DNA from: DATEAX01 sp035288145
GTDB taxonomy: Bacteria; Patescibacteriota; UBA1384; UBA12157; JAENIV01
Assembly: GCA_035288145.1 (NCBI GenBank)
Contig: DATEAX010000019.1
Coordinates: forward strand, 1-17,429
DNA: 17,429 bases
Direction: 5' to 3'
This document shows positions 1 through 6,342 of this stretch, piece after piece (the first letter of the stretch is position 1; every line of letters begins with the position of its first letter). The notes below the pieces were generated by a model. The model had not been told where the DNA came from. It saw nothing but the letters and a program-made list of their open reading frames with translations, and did not search any database. Position numbers and translations under genes: made by a program.

Positions 1-524
1 CGGGCAATTTCCGCCCCGCCCAAACGGCCGGCAACGCCAATTTTTACTCCCCGCGCTTTAGCTTCCATAATTTTCTGGAGAGCCTGTTTGATGGCGCGTT
101 TATAGGCGATTCTTCTTTCAATCTGATGGCCGACTGTCTGACAAACAAGTTCGGCGGAAAGATAGGGATTTTTCATTTCCATAATTTCAATTTCCATTTT
201 TTTATTGCTTAGGCCGGTTTTTGGATTCCGAAGCAAAGGACATGATTTCCAAAGATATGCCTTTAAATCATTGATGCCCTGACCGCTTCGACCAATAAGA
301 ATTCCCGGTTTTGCCGTCATAATGACAATTTTCAGGGTATCTTCCTGACGAAGAATTTCCACTTTTGCCACCCCAGCCGTTTTGCCAAATCTTTTTTCCA
401 AAGCCCGGCGGATTTCCACATCGGAAATGAGATTTTCTCGAAAATTTACCCGGGAAAACCATTTGGATTGCCAGTTGCGCTTGAGGGAAAGGCGGAAACT
501 GGTTGGATTTACTTTATGACCCAT
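1..524 (-). CDS. rpsC: 30S ribosomal protein S3 (uS3), 3' end cut by window edge
   Basis: S3 sits at the mRNA entry tunnel of the small subunit and helps unwind mRNA. I translated the first 174 codons from the ATG at 524-522; no stop occurs before the left edge, so the C-terminal part is missing. Visible landmarks are the N-terminal MGHKVNPTSFRL, a KH-domain loop GRSG at about residues 78-81 (family form usually GKKG), and GRLGGAEIAR at the window edge, a hallmark of the C-terminal domain. The start overlaps the end of rplV by 11 nt, and an AAGGA Shine-Dalgarno lies 8 nt upstream inside rplV, so translation is probably coupled. The region between KH loop and C-terminal domain (about residues 88-125) has a positively charged stretch, LLRNPKTGLSNKKME, that differs from the E. 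coli sequence. Identity is very secure. Confidence 0.97.
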   Translation of the reverse strand, partial: MGHKVNPTSFRLSLKRNWQSKWFSRVNFRENLISDVEIRRALEKRFGKTAGVAKVEILRQEDTLKIVIMTAKPGILIGRSGQGINDLKAYLWKSCPLLRNPKTGLSNKKMEIEIMEMKNPYLSAELVCQTVGHQIERRIAYKRAIKQALQKIMEAKARGVKIGVAGRLGGAEIA

Positions 525-945
525 CTTTTGTTCCTTTTGCCGCCCTCTTGCGGGGGGTTTTCGTTTTCACTTTTGTTTTAGCTTCTTTCATGCTATTTAC
601 AACTTTCGGGTCCGCTTCCCCTTTCAGAAAAACCTTAATGTGGCACCCTCTTTTTAAGATGTTTCTCGCCCGACCTTGATGAATAATCCGCCTTCTTTTA
701 AGTTTAGGCCCTTCATTAACAAGGATTTGGGAAACGACTAATTTTTCCGGTATAAAATCCTTCTCTTTGGCACATGCTGCGGCGGAGGAAATCGCCAAAA
801 TAATTTCCCGGCTGGCTGTAAGCGAAGAAAGTTGTAATATTGCCAAAGCTTGCGGTATATTTTTCCCGCGTACCATGCGAGCGGACAGTCGGCATTTGTC
901 CGGAGCCGTGCGGGTAAATCGTCTCTCCGAAATAATTTCCGTCAT
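514..945 (-). CDS. rplV: 50S ribosomal protein L22 (uL22)
   Basis: L22 binds 23S rRNA and its extended beta-hairpin lines the polypeptide exit tunnel. The 143-residue product shows the family core: the N-terminal RRFTRTAPDKCRL segment (usual form RxSPxKxRLVA), RGKNIPQAL at about 26-34, EGPKLKRRR at about 78-86, then GRARNILKRGCHIKV at about 91-105, which forms the tunnel hairpin. Residues from about 113 form a lysine/arginine-rich tail of about 30 residues beyond the usual 110-residue core, probably contacting rRNA. The ATG overlaps the rpsS stop as ATGA, and a GGAGG lies 10 nt upstream inside rpsS. Its stop lies within rpsC. No defect is seen. Confidence 0.97.
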   Translation of the reverse strand: MTEIISERRFTRTAPDKCRLSARMVRGKNIPQALAILQLSSLTASREIILAISSAAACAKEKDFIPEKLVVSQILVNEGPKLKRRRIIHQGRARNILKRGCHIKVFLKGEADPKVVNSMKEAKTKVKTKTPRKRAAKGTKDGS

Positions 946-1298
946 TTTTTGGTTGCCTCCTGCGGCGCGGCTGCCTCATTGAGCGGGGCTTTCGCCGGCT
1001 GGGCTTCTTTTTGGGCCGCGATTTGAGCCTCTTCGCGGGCCATTCGTCCGCCGTGTTTAATAAACTTTCTGGTCGGGGCAAATTCGCCTAATTTGTGACC
1101 AACCATGTCCTCAACCATCAAAACGCTGATGTGTTCGCGACCATTATGAATTCCCAAACGGAAACCCACCATTTCCGGAGTGATGACAGAATTTCTCGCC
1201 CAAGTTTTAATTACCTGCTGGTCGCCGACCTTCACTTTTTGAATCTTTTTGATAAGTTTTTTGTCCACGTAAGGACCCTTTTTCAACGAACGGCTCAT
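942..1298 (-). CDS. rpsS: 30S ribosomal protein S19 (uS19) with C-terminal extension
   Basis: S19 lies in the small-subunit head next to S13 and contacts the A-site finger of the large subunit. The product is 118 residues, against about 92 in E. coli. Core motifs are SRSLKKGPYV (2-11), the HNGREHISV segment (51-59) and GHKLGEFAPTR (67-77). After about residue 85 comes a 34-residue tail rich in Ala, Glu, Gln, Pro and Lys, with a probable short helix (AREEAQIAAQKEAQ) followed by a flexible Ala/Pro stretch. The ATG overlaps the rplB stop by 4 nt (ATGA). A strong AAGGAG 7 nt upstream lies in the codons for the basic C-terminus of L2. The identity is certain; the role of the tail is unknown. Confidence 0.97.
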   Translation of the reverse strand: MSRSLKKGPYVDKKLIKKIQKVKVGDQQVIKTWARNSVITPEMVGFRLGIHNGREHISVLMVEDMVGHKLGEFAPTRKFIKHGGRMAREEAQIAAQKEAQPAKAPLNEAAAPQEATKK

Positions 1299-2122
1299 TT
1301 CTTTCTCCTTCTAAGAATTAAGCTGTCCGAATATTTATGCTTTTTGCGCGTCCTTACTCCCAAGGCATGCTTTCCCCAAGGGGTCTTCGGGTACTTCAGA
1401 CCGATCGGGTTGACGCCTTCGCCGCCGCCGTGAGGATGGGCCGCAGGATGCATAGCTTTCCCCCGAACGGACGGTCTGATTCCCATATGGCGTACCCGGC
1501 CGGCCTTGCCCAAACGGACGGCTGAATGGCTGATATTGGAAACCTGACCGATGGAAGCAAAAGCGTTAATGTTAATTTTTCGCATTTCACCCGAGGGCAG
1601 TTTCAAATGGGCCCACTTGGTCTCTTTGGCCACTATCGTGGCTTGACTCCCGGCGGCTCGCACCAACCGGCCGCCCTGAAAAGGCTGAATTTCGACATCG
1701 AAGATTGCCACCCCGCTGGGAATTTGTTTCAAGCGAGTACGATTGCCTTTTCTAATTTCAACTTTTTCTGCCCCGATAATTTCATCGCCCTTTTTTGCGC
1801 CATCCCAAGCCAGCAGATAGGCCTTGAGGTTATCTTGAAATTTAACCAGGCAGATAAAAGCGTTCCGATTGGGATCGTATTCGAGGGTTTCGACTTGCGC
1901 TTTTATATCCAATTTTTTCTCCAAAGAAAAAATCGCCCGGTATTGCCGTTTTTCCCGACCGCCCTGATGACGGACGCTAATTTGCCCAGTTTTGTCGCGA
2001 CCGGAATGTTTTTTCAAAATCTTTGTTAATTTTTTCTGGGGTTTTTTCGCGGTAAGCAACGAATAATCAACCGTGGTCATTTTTCTTCGGGATGAAGTTG
2101 TTGGACGGTATTTTTTTAACAT
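1295..2122 (-). CDS. rplB: 50S ribosomal protein L2 (uL2)
   Basis: L2 is a primary 23S rRNA binder needed for subunit association and a functional peptidyl transferase centre. The 275-residue product has normal length. The N-terminus KKYRPTTSSRR matches the family pattern KxxxPTSPGRR, EYDPNRNAFI occurs at about 81-90, and SGEMRKI at about 177-183. The diagnostic RPSVRGKAM followed by HPHGGGEG (229-236) contains the conserved histidine next to the peptidyl transferase centre. It ends in a basic LRRRKK. The ATG lies 6 nt after the rplW stop with only a weak purine-rich stretch upstream, so translation may depend on coupling to rplW. The stop overlaps the rpsS start. Confidence 0.98.
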   Translation of the reverse strand: MLKKYRPTTSSRRKMTTVDYSLLTAKKPQKKLTKILKKHSGRDKTGQISVRHQGGREKRQYRAIFSLEKKLDIKAQVETLEYDPNRNAFICLVKFQDNLKAYLLAWDGAKKGDEIIGAEKVEIRKGNRTRLKQIPSGVAIFDVEIQPFQGGRLVRAAGSQATIVAKETKWAHLKLPSGEMRKININAFASIGQVSNISHSAVRLGKAGRVRHMGIRPSVRGKAMHPAAHPHGGGEGVNPIGLKYPKTPWGKHALGVRTRKKHKYSDSLILRRRKK

Positions 2123-2128
2123 AGTAGT

Positions 2129-2410
2129 TTACTTTTCTTCAAAGCCGGCGATTTTTTCGCCCTTTTTAAGGGTGACGATGGCTTTCTTCTGACCCCTTTT
2201 TCGTCCCGGAAATCGTCCCCGAACCAAAATCTCTTCGTCTTTATTTCTTATCACATTAACTTTAACAACTGTCACTTTGTAAAGCGCCTTCACCTGACCT
2301 GCAATCTCCCGTTTGGTTGCTTTAAGACCAACCCTAAAAGTATAACGATTTTCCTTGGTCTTTAAAAGGGATTTTTCCGTTACTATCGGGGAAATCAAAA
2401 TTTCCTTCAT
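2129..2410 (-). CDS. rplW: 50S ribosomal protein L23 (uL23)
   Basis: L23 sits at the exit of the peptide tunnel and is the docking point for trigger factor and the signal recognition particle. The 93-residue product carries the family N-terminal signature ISPIVTEKS at 6-14. A central YTFRV segment is followed by the basic loop GRFPGRKRGQKKA, where L23 reaches rRNA and the tunnel. The ending VTLKKGEKI is typical. The start overlaps the rplD stop as ATGA, and a GAGG lies 7 nt upstream. The order L4-L23-L2 is the standard S10-operon order, which supports the call. Confidence 0.97.
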   Translation of the reverse strand: MKEILISPIVTEKSLLKTKENRYTFRVGLKATKREIAGQVKALYKVTVVKVNVIRNKDEEILVRGRFPGRKRGQKKAIVTLKKGEKIAGFEEK

Positions 2411-3057
2411 TTCTTAACCTCTTTTTCCAGAAAAATATTTTCCAGGCCTTTGAGGCCTTCTCTATCGGTTAGAAGATAGTCATATTTTAATAAATCAAGC
2501 AGGTTAATATTTTGAAGGAGAATCACTTTAAGATAGGGAAGATTGGCAGCGGCCAGTTCCAAATTAACATCGGTTGTGGCAAGAAGAATGAGAATTTTTC
2601 CTTCCTCAATCGGCAATTTCTCTAAGAAAATCTCCACATCTTTGGTTTTAATTTGAGAAAAAGGAAATTTATCGACAACGATCAAGCGCTTGTTCCTAAA
2701 TTTATCGGAGATAACCGCAAGAATCGCTTTTTGAATCATTTTCTGCGGCATTCGCTTGGAAAAATTTCGGTTTTTTCGAGGACCAAAAACCCGTCCCCCG
2801 CCAATCCAAAGAGGTGAACGGTTGGAACCCGCTCGAGCATTGCCGGTCCCCTTCTGCCGAAAGGGCTTGCGACCGCCGCCGGAGACTTCTCCTCTATCTT
2901 TGGTGTGGGCCAAAGGCCGCCGCCGGTTGGCTAACTGCCTTTGTGTAGCTTGAGAAATCAATTTAGGATTCGATTTTATGCTAAGTAAATTATCCGAAAC
3001 ATCCAAGGTACTGGACACATTTTTCTTAGCAGAAATTTTGGTAATTTCAATTTTCAT
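2407..3057 (-). CDS. rplD: 50S ribosomal protein L4 (uL4)
   Basis: L4 binds 23S rRNA and its long internal loop reaches the constriction of the exit tunnel. In E. coli it also represses its own operon through the S10 leader. The 216-residue product has the loop at about 45-100, containing RRRPLAHTKDRGEVSGGG and then PFRQKGTGNARAGSNRSP, the family hallmark. The globular domain follows, with KMIQKAILAVISDK and a RLIVVD strand. The start overlaps the rplC 3' end by 11 nt; GGAG lies 5 nt upstream. There is no long untranslated leader before rpsJ, so E. coli-style L4 autoregulation at an S10 leader is not supported here. Any such control would have to act at the rpsJ-rplC gap or elsewhere. Confidence 0.97.
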   Translation of the reverse strand: MKIEITKISAKKNVSSTLDVSDNLLSIKSNPKLISQATQRQLANRRRPLAHTKDRGEVSGGGRKPFRQKGTGNARAGSNRSPLWIGGGRVFGPRKNRNFSKRMPQKMIQKAILAVISDKFRNKRLIVVDKFPFSQIKTKDVEIFLEKLPIEEGKILILLATTDVNLELAAANLPYLKVILLQNINLLDLLKYDYLLTDREGLKGLENIFLEKEVKK

Positions 3058-3661
3058 TTTTGCTCCAAAGCAAAACCGAAGAATTCTTGTTTCCGGGTAC
3101 CGCCCCGCGGATTAGAATTTGATTGAGTTTCAAATCGATTTTTATAATTTCTAAATTCTTAACGGTAGTTTTTTCGCCCCCAAGGCGGCCGGCCATTCGT
3201 TTGCCTTTAATTACTCTTTCTGGAAAAGTTGACCCGATTGAACCCGGCCGGCGGTAATTATTCGAACCGTGCGTTTTCGGCCCCAAATGAAAGTGATGGC
3301 GTTTAACGGTACCGGCAAATCCCTTGCCTTTACTGGTAGCCGTAGCATTAACTTTTTCGCCTTCCCGAAACTGATCGAGGGTAATTTCCTGACCTAAATC
3401 ATAGGGTTGATTGGTTTTTATTTCAAAGAAATGCCTTGGACTAAACTCCGGGTTTATCTTTTTCAATCTGCCGCTTTCAGCTCTGGTAAGGCGCTTTTTG
3501 CTTCCCGAACCGACCTGGATTGCCTGATAGCCGTCTTTCTCAAGCGTCTTAATCTGGAGGATGGTATTTTTGTCAAATTTAATCAAGGTTACCGGCAACT
3601 GACGGCCTTCGGGCGAAAAAATCCGTGACATTAAAATTTTTTTACCTAAAATGGCTCTCAT
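3047..3661 (-). CDS. rplC: 50S ribosomal protein L3 (uL3)
   Basis: L3 is an early assembly protein whose extension reaches the peptidyl transferase centre. From the ATG at 3661 the product is 204 residues and begins MRAILGKKILMSRIF, matching the family opening (MxGLLGKKxGMTxIF). An upstream in-frame GTG at 3685 would add eight residues with no counterpart in the family, so I prefer the ATG. Diagnostic motifs are SKGKGFAGTVKRHHF (110-124), THGSNNYRRPGSIG (130-143) and KGKRMAGRLGG (152-162). No good Shine-Dalgarno is correctly spaced for the ATG: GGAG is 12 nt away. A 12-codon ORF with its own AGGAG ends two bases before this ATG, so reinitiation may provide translation. The 3' end overlaps rplD. 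Confidence 0.96.
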   Translation of the reverse strand: MRAILGKKILMSRIFSPEGRQLPVTLIKFDKNTILQIKTLEKDGYQAIQVGSGSKKRLTRAESGRLKKINPEFSPRHFFEIKTNQPYDLGQEITLDQFREGEKVNATATSKGKGFAGTVKRHHFHLGPKTHGSNNYRRPGSIGSTFPERVIKGKRMAGRLGGEKTTVKNLEIIKIDLKLNQILIRGAVPGNKNSSVLLWSKNEN

Positions 3662-3663
3662 TC

Positions 3664-3702
3664 CTAAAAATTTCTCCGGAAACACTCTATTAGCTTTATC
3701 AT
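3664..3702 (-). CDS. Candidate 12-codon leader ORF ahead of rplC
   Basis: In the rpsJ-rplC gap an AGGAG (3710-3706) is followed 3 nt later by an ATG that opens a frame encoding MIKLIECFRRNF and ends in TAG. The stop is followed by GA and then the rplC ATG (TAG-GA-ATG), a spacing suited to termination-reinitiation. The AGGAG has no other obvious user: it is too far from the rplC ATG (44 nt) and from the alternative GTG (20 nt). The 3-nt spacing is shorter than ideal and the frame is short enough to occur by chance. This is inference, not an established gene. Confidence 0.3.
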   Translation of the reverse strand: MIKLIECFRRNF

Positions 3703-3753
3703 AATCTCCTAGAGCATTATCCCGACTTTCCCATATTGATCAGAAATTATTTC

Positions 3754-3788
3754 ATTGAAAATTAGAGATTGAGAATTGGAAATTTTCT
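3754..3788. repeat. Degenerate 7-bp tandem repeat after rpsJ
   Basis: On the plus strand four successive heptamers of the form ATTRRRR (ATTGAAA, ATTAGAG, ATTGAGA, ATTGGAA) and a decayed fifth (ATTTTCT) run exactly up to the rpsJ stop codon. The rest of the 127-nt rpsJ-rplC gap shows no convincing promoter or terminator. Confidence 0.6.
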
Positions 3789-4106
3789 TCAGGTCTTAAT
3801 CTCAATATCCACGCCCGCGGGCAAATCCAGGCTCATCAACGAATCAATCGTTTTAGGCGAGGGGTCCTGAACATCAATCAGCCGTTTATGGATGCGCATT
3901 TCAAATTGCTCTCGACTGTCCTTATGGACAAAAGGTGATTTTAAAACCGTCACTTTGCTTTTTTCGGTCGGCAGGGGAATTGGCCCGGAAACAACCGCCC
4001 CGGTTCTTTCGGCCGTTTCGATAATCTTCCTTGACGATTTATCAATAATCCGGTGGTCATAGGCCTTAAGCCGAATGCGAATCTTTTGGGTGCTCTTTTT
4101 CTGCAT
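3789..4106 (-). CDS. rpsJ: 30S ribosomal protein S10 (uS10)
   Basis: S10 is a small-subunit head protein that, as NusE, also joins NusB and NusG in transcription antitermination. The 105-residue product has the signature KIRIRLKAYDHRIID (8-22), GPIPLPT (41-47) and KSPFVHKDSREQFEMRIHKR (56-75), ending in a typical GVDIEIKT beta strand. Length matches the family (about 103). The ATG lies 17 nt after the tuf stop. The upstream sequence is A-rich with no recognisable Shine-Dalgarno, so translation may depend on coupling to tuf or on an unstructured A-rich site. It opens the S10 block but has no long leader of its own and is probably transcribed from the tuf promoters. Confidence 0.97.
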   Translation of the reverse strand: MQKKSTQKIRIRLKAYDHRIIDKSSRKIIETAERTGAVVSGPIPLPTEKSKVTVLKSPFVHKDSREQFEMRIHKRLIDVQDPSPKTIDSLMSLDLPAGVDIEIKT

Positions 4107-4123
4107 TTTTTGGCTGCGTTTTT

Positions 4124-5308
4124 TTACTTGCTAATTTTAGTGACAATCCCCGCGCCAACGGTTTTGCCTCCCTCGCGGATGGCAAACCGCATCCCTTCTT
4201 CCATGGCGACCGGTTGAAGAAGCTTAACTTGAAATTTAATCGTGTCGCCCGGCATCACCATTTCCGTATCCTTGGGCAGTTCGACTTCACCGGTGACATC
4301 GGTCGTCCGGATATAAAATTGGGGTTTGTAGCCCTTAAAAAACGGGGTGTGGCGTCCGCCTTCTTCTTTAGTCAAAATATAAACTTCGCTTTCAAATTCG
4401 GTATGGGGAGTAATCGAACCGGGTTTGGCCAACACCTGCCCGCGTTCAATATCTTCCCTTTCCACGCCGCGGAGCAACGCCCCGATGTTGTCGCCGGCAA
4501 TACCTTCATCAAGCTGTTTTTTAAACATTTCTACGCCGGTGACCACGACTTTTTTGGTAGGTTTTAAGCCGACGATTTCCACTTCTTCATTAACTTTGAC
4601 TTTGCCCCGTTCAATTCTGCCGGTGGCAACCGTCCCCCGACCCTTGATGGAGAAAACGTCTTCAATCGCCATTAAAAATGGTTTTTCAATATCTCGTTTT
4701 GGTTCGGGAATCGAAGCGTCGAGGGCATTGAGCAACTCGTCGATCGATTTTTCCGCATCAGCGTCGCCTTCCAAGGCCTTTAGGGCCGAGCCCTTGATGA
4801 TGGGAATTTCATCGCCGGGGTATTCATATTTCTTTAAAAGATCCCGAATTTCAATCTCCACCAAATCTAAAAGTTCTTTATCGGTGACCTGATCAACTTT
4901 ATTGAGGTAGACAACGATGTTGGGCACCCCGACTTGACGGGCCAAAAGGATATGCTCGCGCGTCTGGGGCATGGGGCCGTCGGCGGCAGAAACGACTAAA
5001 ATCGCCCCGTCCATTTGGGCGGCACCGGTAATCATATTTTTAACATAGTCGGCATGACCAGGACAATCCACATGAGCGTAATGACGCTTATCGGATTCGT
5101 ATTCGGCATGATAGGTGGCAATAGTAATCCCCCGTTCTTTTTCCTCCGGGGCATTATCAATCTGGTCAACTGATTTTGGTTCTGCCAGACCCTTTTTGCC
5201 CTGGACCTTCAAAATCGCCGCCGTCAGGGTTGTTTTGCCGTGGTCGACATGACCGATGGTTCCCACATTCACATGGGGTTTCTTGCGTTCAAATTTTGCT
5301 GCCTTCAT
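4124..5308 (-). CDS. tuf: Elongation factor Tu (EF-Tu)
   Basis: EF-Tu delivers aminoacyl-tRNA to the ribosomal A site using GTP hydrolysis. The 394-residue product is full length. The GTPase domain shows GHVDHGKT (19-26, P loop), ERGITI with the switch I threonine at 62, DCPGH (81-85, ending in the catalytic histidine), NKVD (136-139) and a GSAL G5 motif. Domain 2 contains GRGTVATGRIERG, and domain 3 contains FFKGYKPQFYIRTTDVTG and ends GAGIVTKISK. A GGAG lies 4 nt before the ATG. Two tandem promoters lie upstream (5342-5409), so tuf can be made independently of fusA. rpsJ follows after 17 nt. Only one tuf copy is in the window; a second elsewhere cannot be excluded. Confidence 0.99.
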   Translation of the reverse strand: MKAAKFERKKPHVNVGTIGHVDHGKTTLTAAILKVQGKKGLAEPKSVDQIDNAPEEKERGITIATYHAEYESDKRHYAHVDCPGHADYVKNMITGAAQMDGAILVVSAADGPMPQTREHILLARQVGVPNIVVYLNKVDQVTDKELLDLVEIEIRDLLKKYEYPGDEIPIIKGSALKALEGDADAEKSIDELLNALDASIPEPKRDIEKPFLMAIEDVFSIKGRGTVATGRIERGKVKVNEEVEIVGLKPTKKVVVTGVEMFKKQLDEGIAGDNIGALLRGVEREDIERGQVLAKPGSITPHTEFESEVYILTKEEGGRHTPFFKGYKPQFYIRTTDVTGEVELPKDTEMVMPGDTIKFQVKLLQPVAMEEGMRFAIREGGKTVGAGIVTKISK

Positions 5309-5341
5309 TTTACTCCTCTCTTAAACTTTATATCCAATATT

Positions 5342-5370
5342 AATTTAACTTAAAATTATCAATAAGTCAA
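5342..5370 (-). promoter_or_regulatory. Proximal tuf promoter
   Basis: On the minus strand TTGACT (5370-5365) and TAAATT (5347-5342) are separated by 17 bp. They lie in the AT-rich gap just upstream of the tuf ribosome binding site. Predicted by consensus match only. Confidence 0.55.
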
Positions 5371-5380
5371 CCAAAAAACT

Positions 5381-5409
5381 ATCTTACCAGAATCTATGAA
5401 CATCGTCAA
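5381..5409 (-). promoter_or_regulatory. Distal tuf promoter overlapping the upstream stop codon
   Basis: TTGACG (5409-5404) and TAAGAT (5386-5381) have a 17-bp spacer. The -35 hexamer contains the TGA stop of the membrane-protein gene. With the proximal promoter this forms a tandem pair 39 bp apart, fitting the high demand for EF-Tu. Predicted by consensus match only. Confidence 0.5.
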
Positions 5410-6302
5410 GGTTTTTTGGTTAACTCCAAATAGGTTAAGGTCAGGACCGAGGAATGAAAAGTGTTGAAAATTCCCCCCAAAATCAAGAAAAAGACAACAA
5501 AGGCCAAGCCAAAAACCACTACATAAAACCAAAAAACTATCTGCGAGGCAAGATAGAGAGCAAAACCAATGGCAAAAAGAAGACCGCCCACCAAAATAAG
5601 GGCCAATATCATCCCAATTCCAAGAGCGATGCCTAAAGCCATCAGCAAAAGATAAATAACTAAAATTTCCAGGAAATTCTTTTTGAGAAAATCCCAAGAA
5701 GTTAAAATCGCCTCCCATGCGCCAGTGTCATCCAAAACCGCTCTTCGCACGATATATGGCTGCATTGCCCCTAAATAAAGCCACAAAATTAAATCGGCAA
5801 AGAAAATTAAAATCCCGTAAATGATCGCCAGAACGTATATTTTCCCTAGCACCAAAAGAATTACCGGCAGTCCCAGAACAATCAGGGAAAGGAGGACCAA
5901 AAGACCGATGAGCAGTCCCACCGATAAAGTCCGCCAAAATTTCTTTAAGCCGAAATGAAAACCCAGACGGAAATCATTTTTTTCGCCCTTAGCGATGCCG
6001 GTTACCGAACCCAAGAGCCCTCCTTGAGCGATAACGGAAATAACTAACCAGAGAATACCCAAAAGGAAGAATATCCCGAGGACGGCAACAATTACCCCCC
6101 AGTAGTTTAGCCAAAAATTTTCCATTTGGAGCTGGTTTTGGGAAGTAAAGAATTTCTCCATATTACCCGAGTAACTACTGCTGTTGGGTAAAGAAAAATT
6201 CCAACTAGTGCCCAATCCGCCGGCCAATATTCCAAAAATCCAAAGGTAGCGATGCTTAATGGTTATTTCGTAGGCCCTTTTTAAAATCCCAAAATAGTCC
6301 AC
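5406..6302 (-). CDS. Polytopic membrane protein, function unknown
   Basis: The 298-residue product is strongly hydrophobic, with about six or seven membrane segments (roughly 18-32, 68-92, 125-150, 154-178, 208-232, 235-252 and 255-280). Between them is a polar motif, YIVRRAVLDDTGAWEAI, followed by TSWDFLKKNF (about 183-210). Motifs of this kind (a polar loop, then an Ala-rich AxxxSWxxxKxNF helix) are known to me from poorly characterised membrane families resembling DUF7544 or the membrane domain of glycerophosphodiester phosphodiesterases. I cannot confirm the family. No catalytic residues are recognised and there is no signal peptide. The start is a GTG with a strong GGAGG about 5 nt upstream. 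The gene lies 40 nt after fusA; a perfect TATAAT occurs in the gap but without a -35. Its stop overlaps the distal tuf promoter. Confidence 0.8.
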   Translation of the reverse strand: MDYFGILKRAYEITIKHRYLWIFGILAGGLGTSWNFSLPNSSSYSGNMEKFFTSQNQLQMENFWLNYWGVIVAVLGIFFLLGILWLVISVIAQGGLLGSVTGIAKGEKNDFRLGFHFGLKKFWRTLSVGLLIGLLVLLSLIVLGLPVILLVLGKIYVLAIIYGILIFFADLILWLYLGAMQPYIVRRAVLDDTGAWEAILTSWDFLKKNFLEILVIYLLLMALGIALGIGMILALILVGGLLFAIGFALYLASQIVFWFYVVVFGLAFVVFFLILGGIFNTFHSSVLTLTYLELTKKP

Positions 6303-6342
6303 TTATCCCTCCTTACTCTTGTACTATTATAATAACACGATT

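Noticed and set aside
1526..2029. Plus-strand ORF of 167 codons antisense to rplB
   Set aside because: It is a shadow of the conserved L2 gene and shows no family features.
3662..3685. N-terminal extension of rplC from a GTG
   Set aside because: The extra eight residues have no match in the L3 family, and the GTG has no well-spaced binding site.
4425..4892. Plus-strand ORF of 155 codons antisense to tuf
   Set aside because: Ser/Thr-rich translation typical of the reverse complement of a conserved gene; no binding site.
6326..6331. Perfect TATAAT between fusA and the membrane gene
   Set aside because: The position 17 bp upstream reads AAAAAG, not a -35, and there is no extended -10, so I do not call a promoter.
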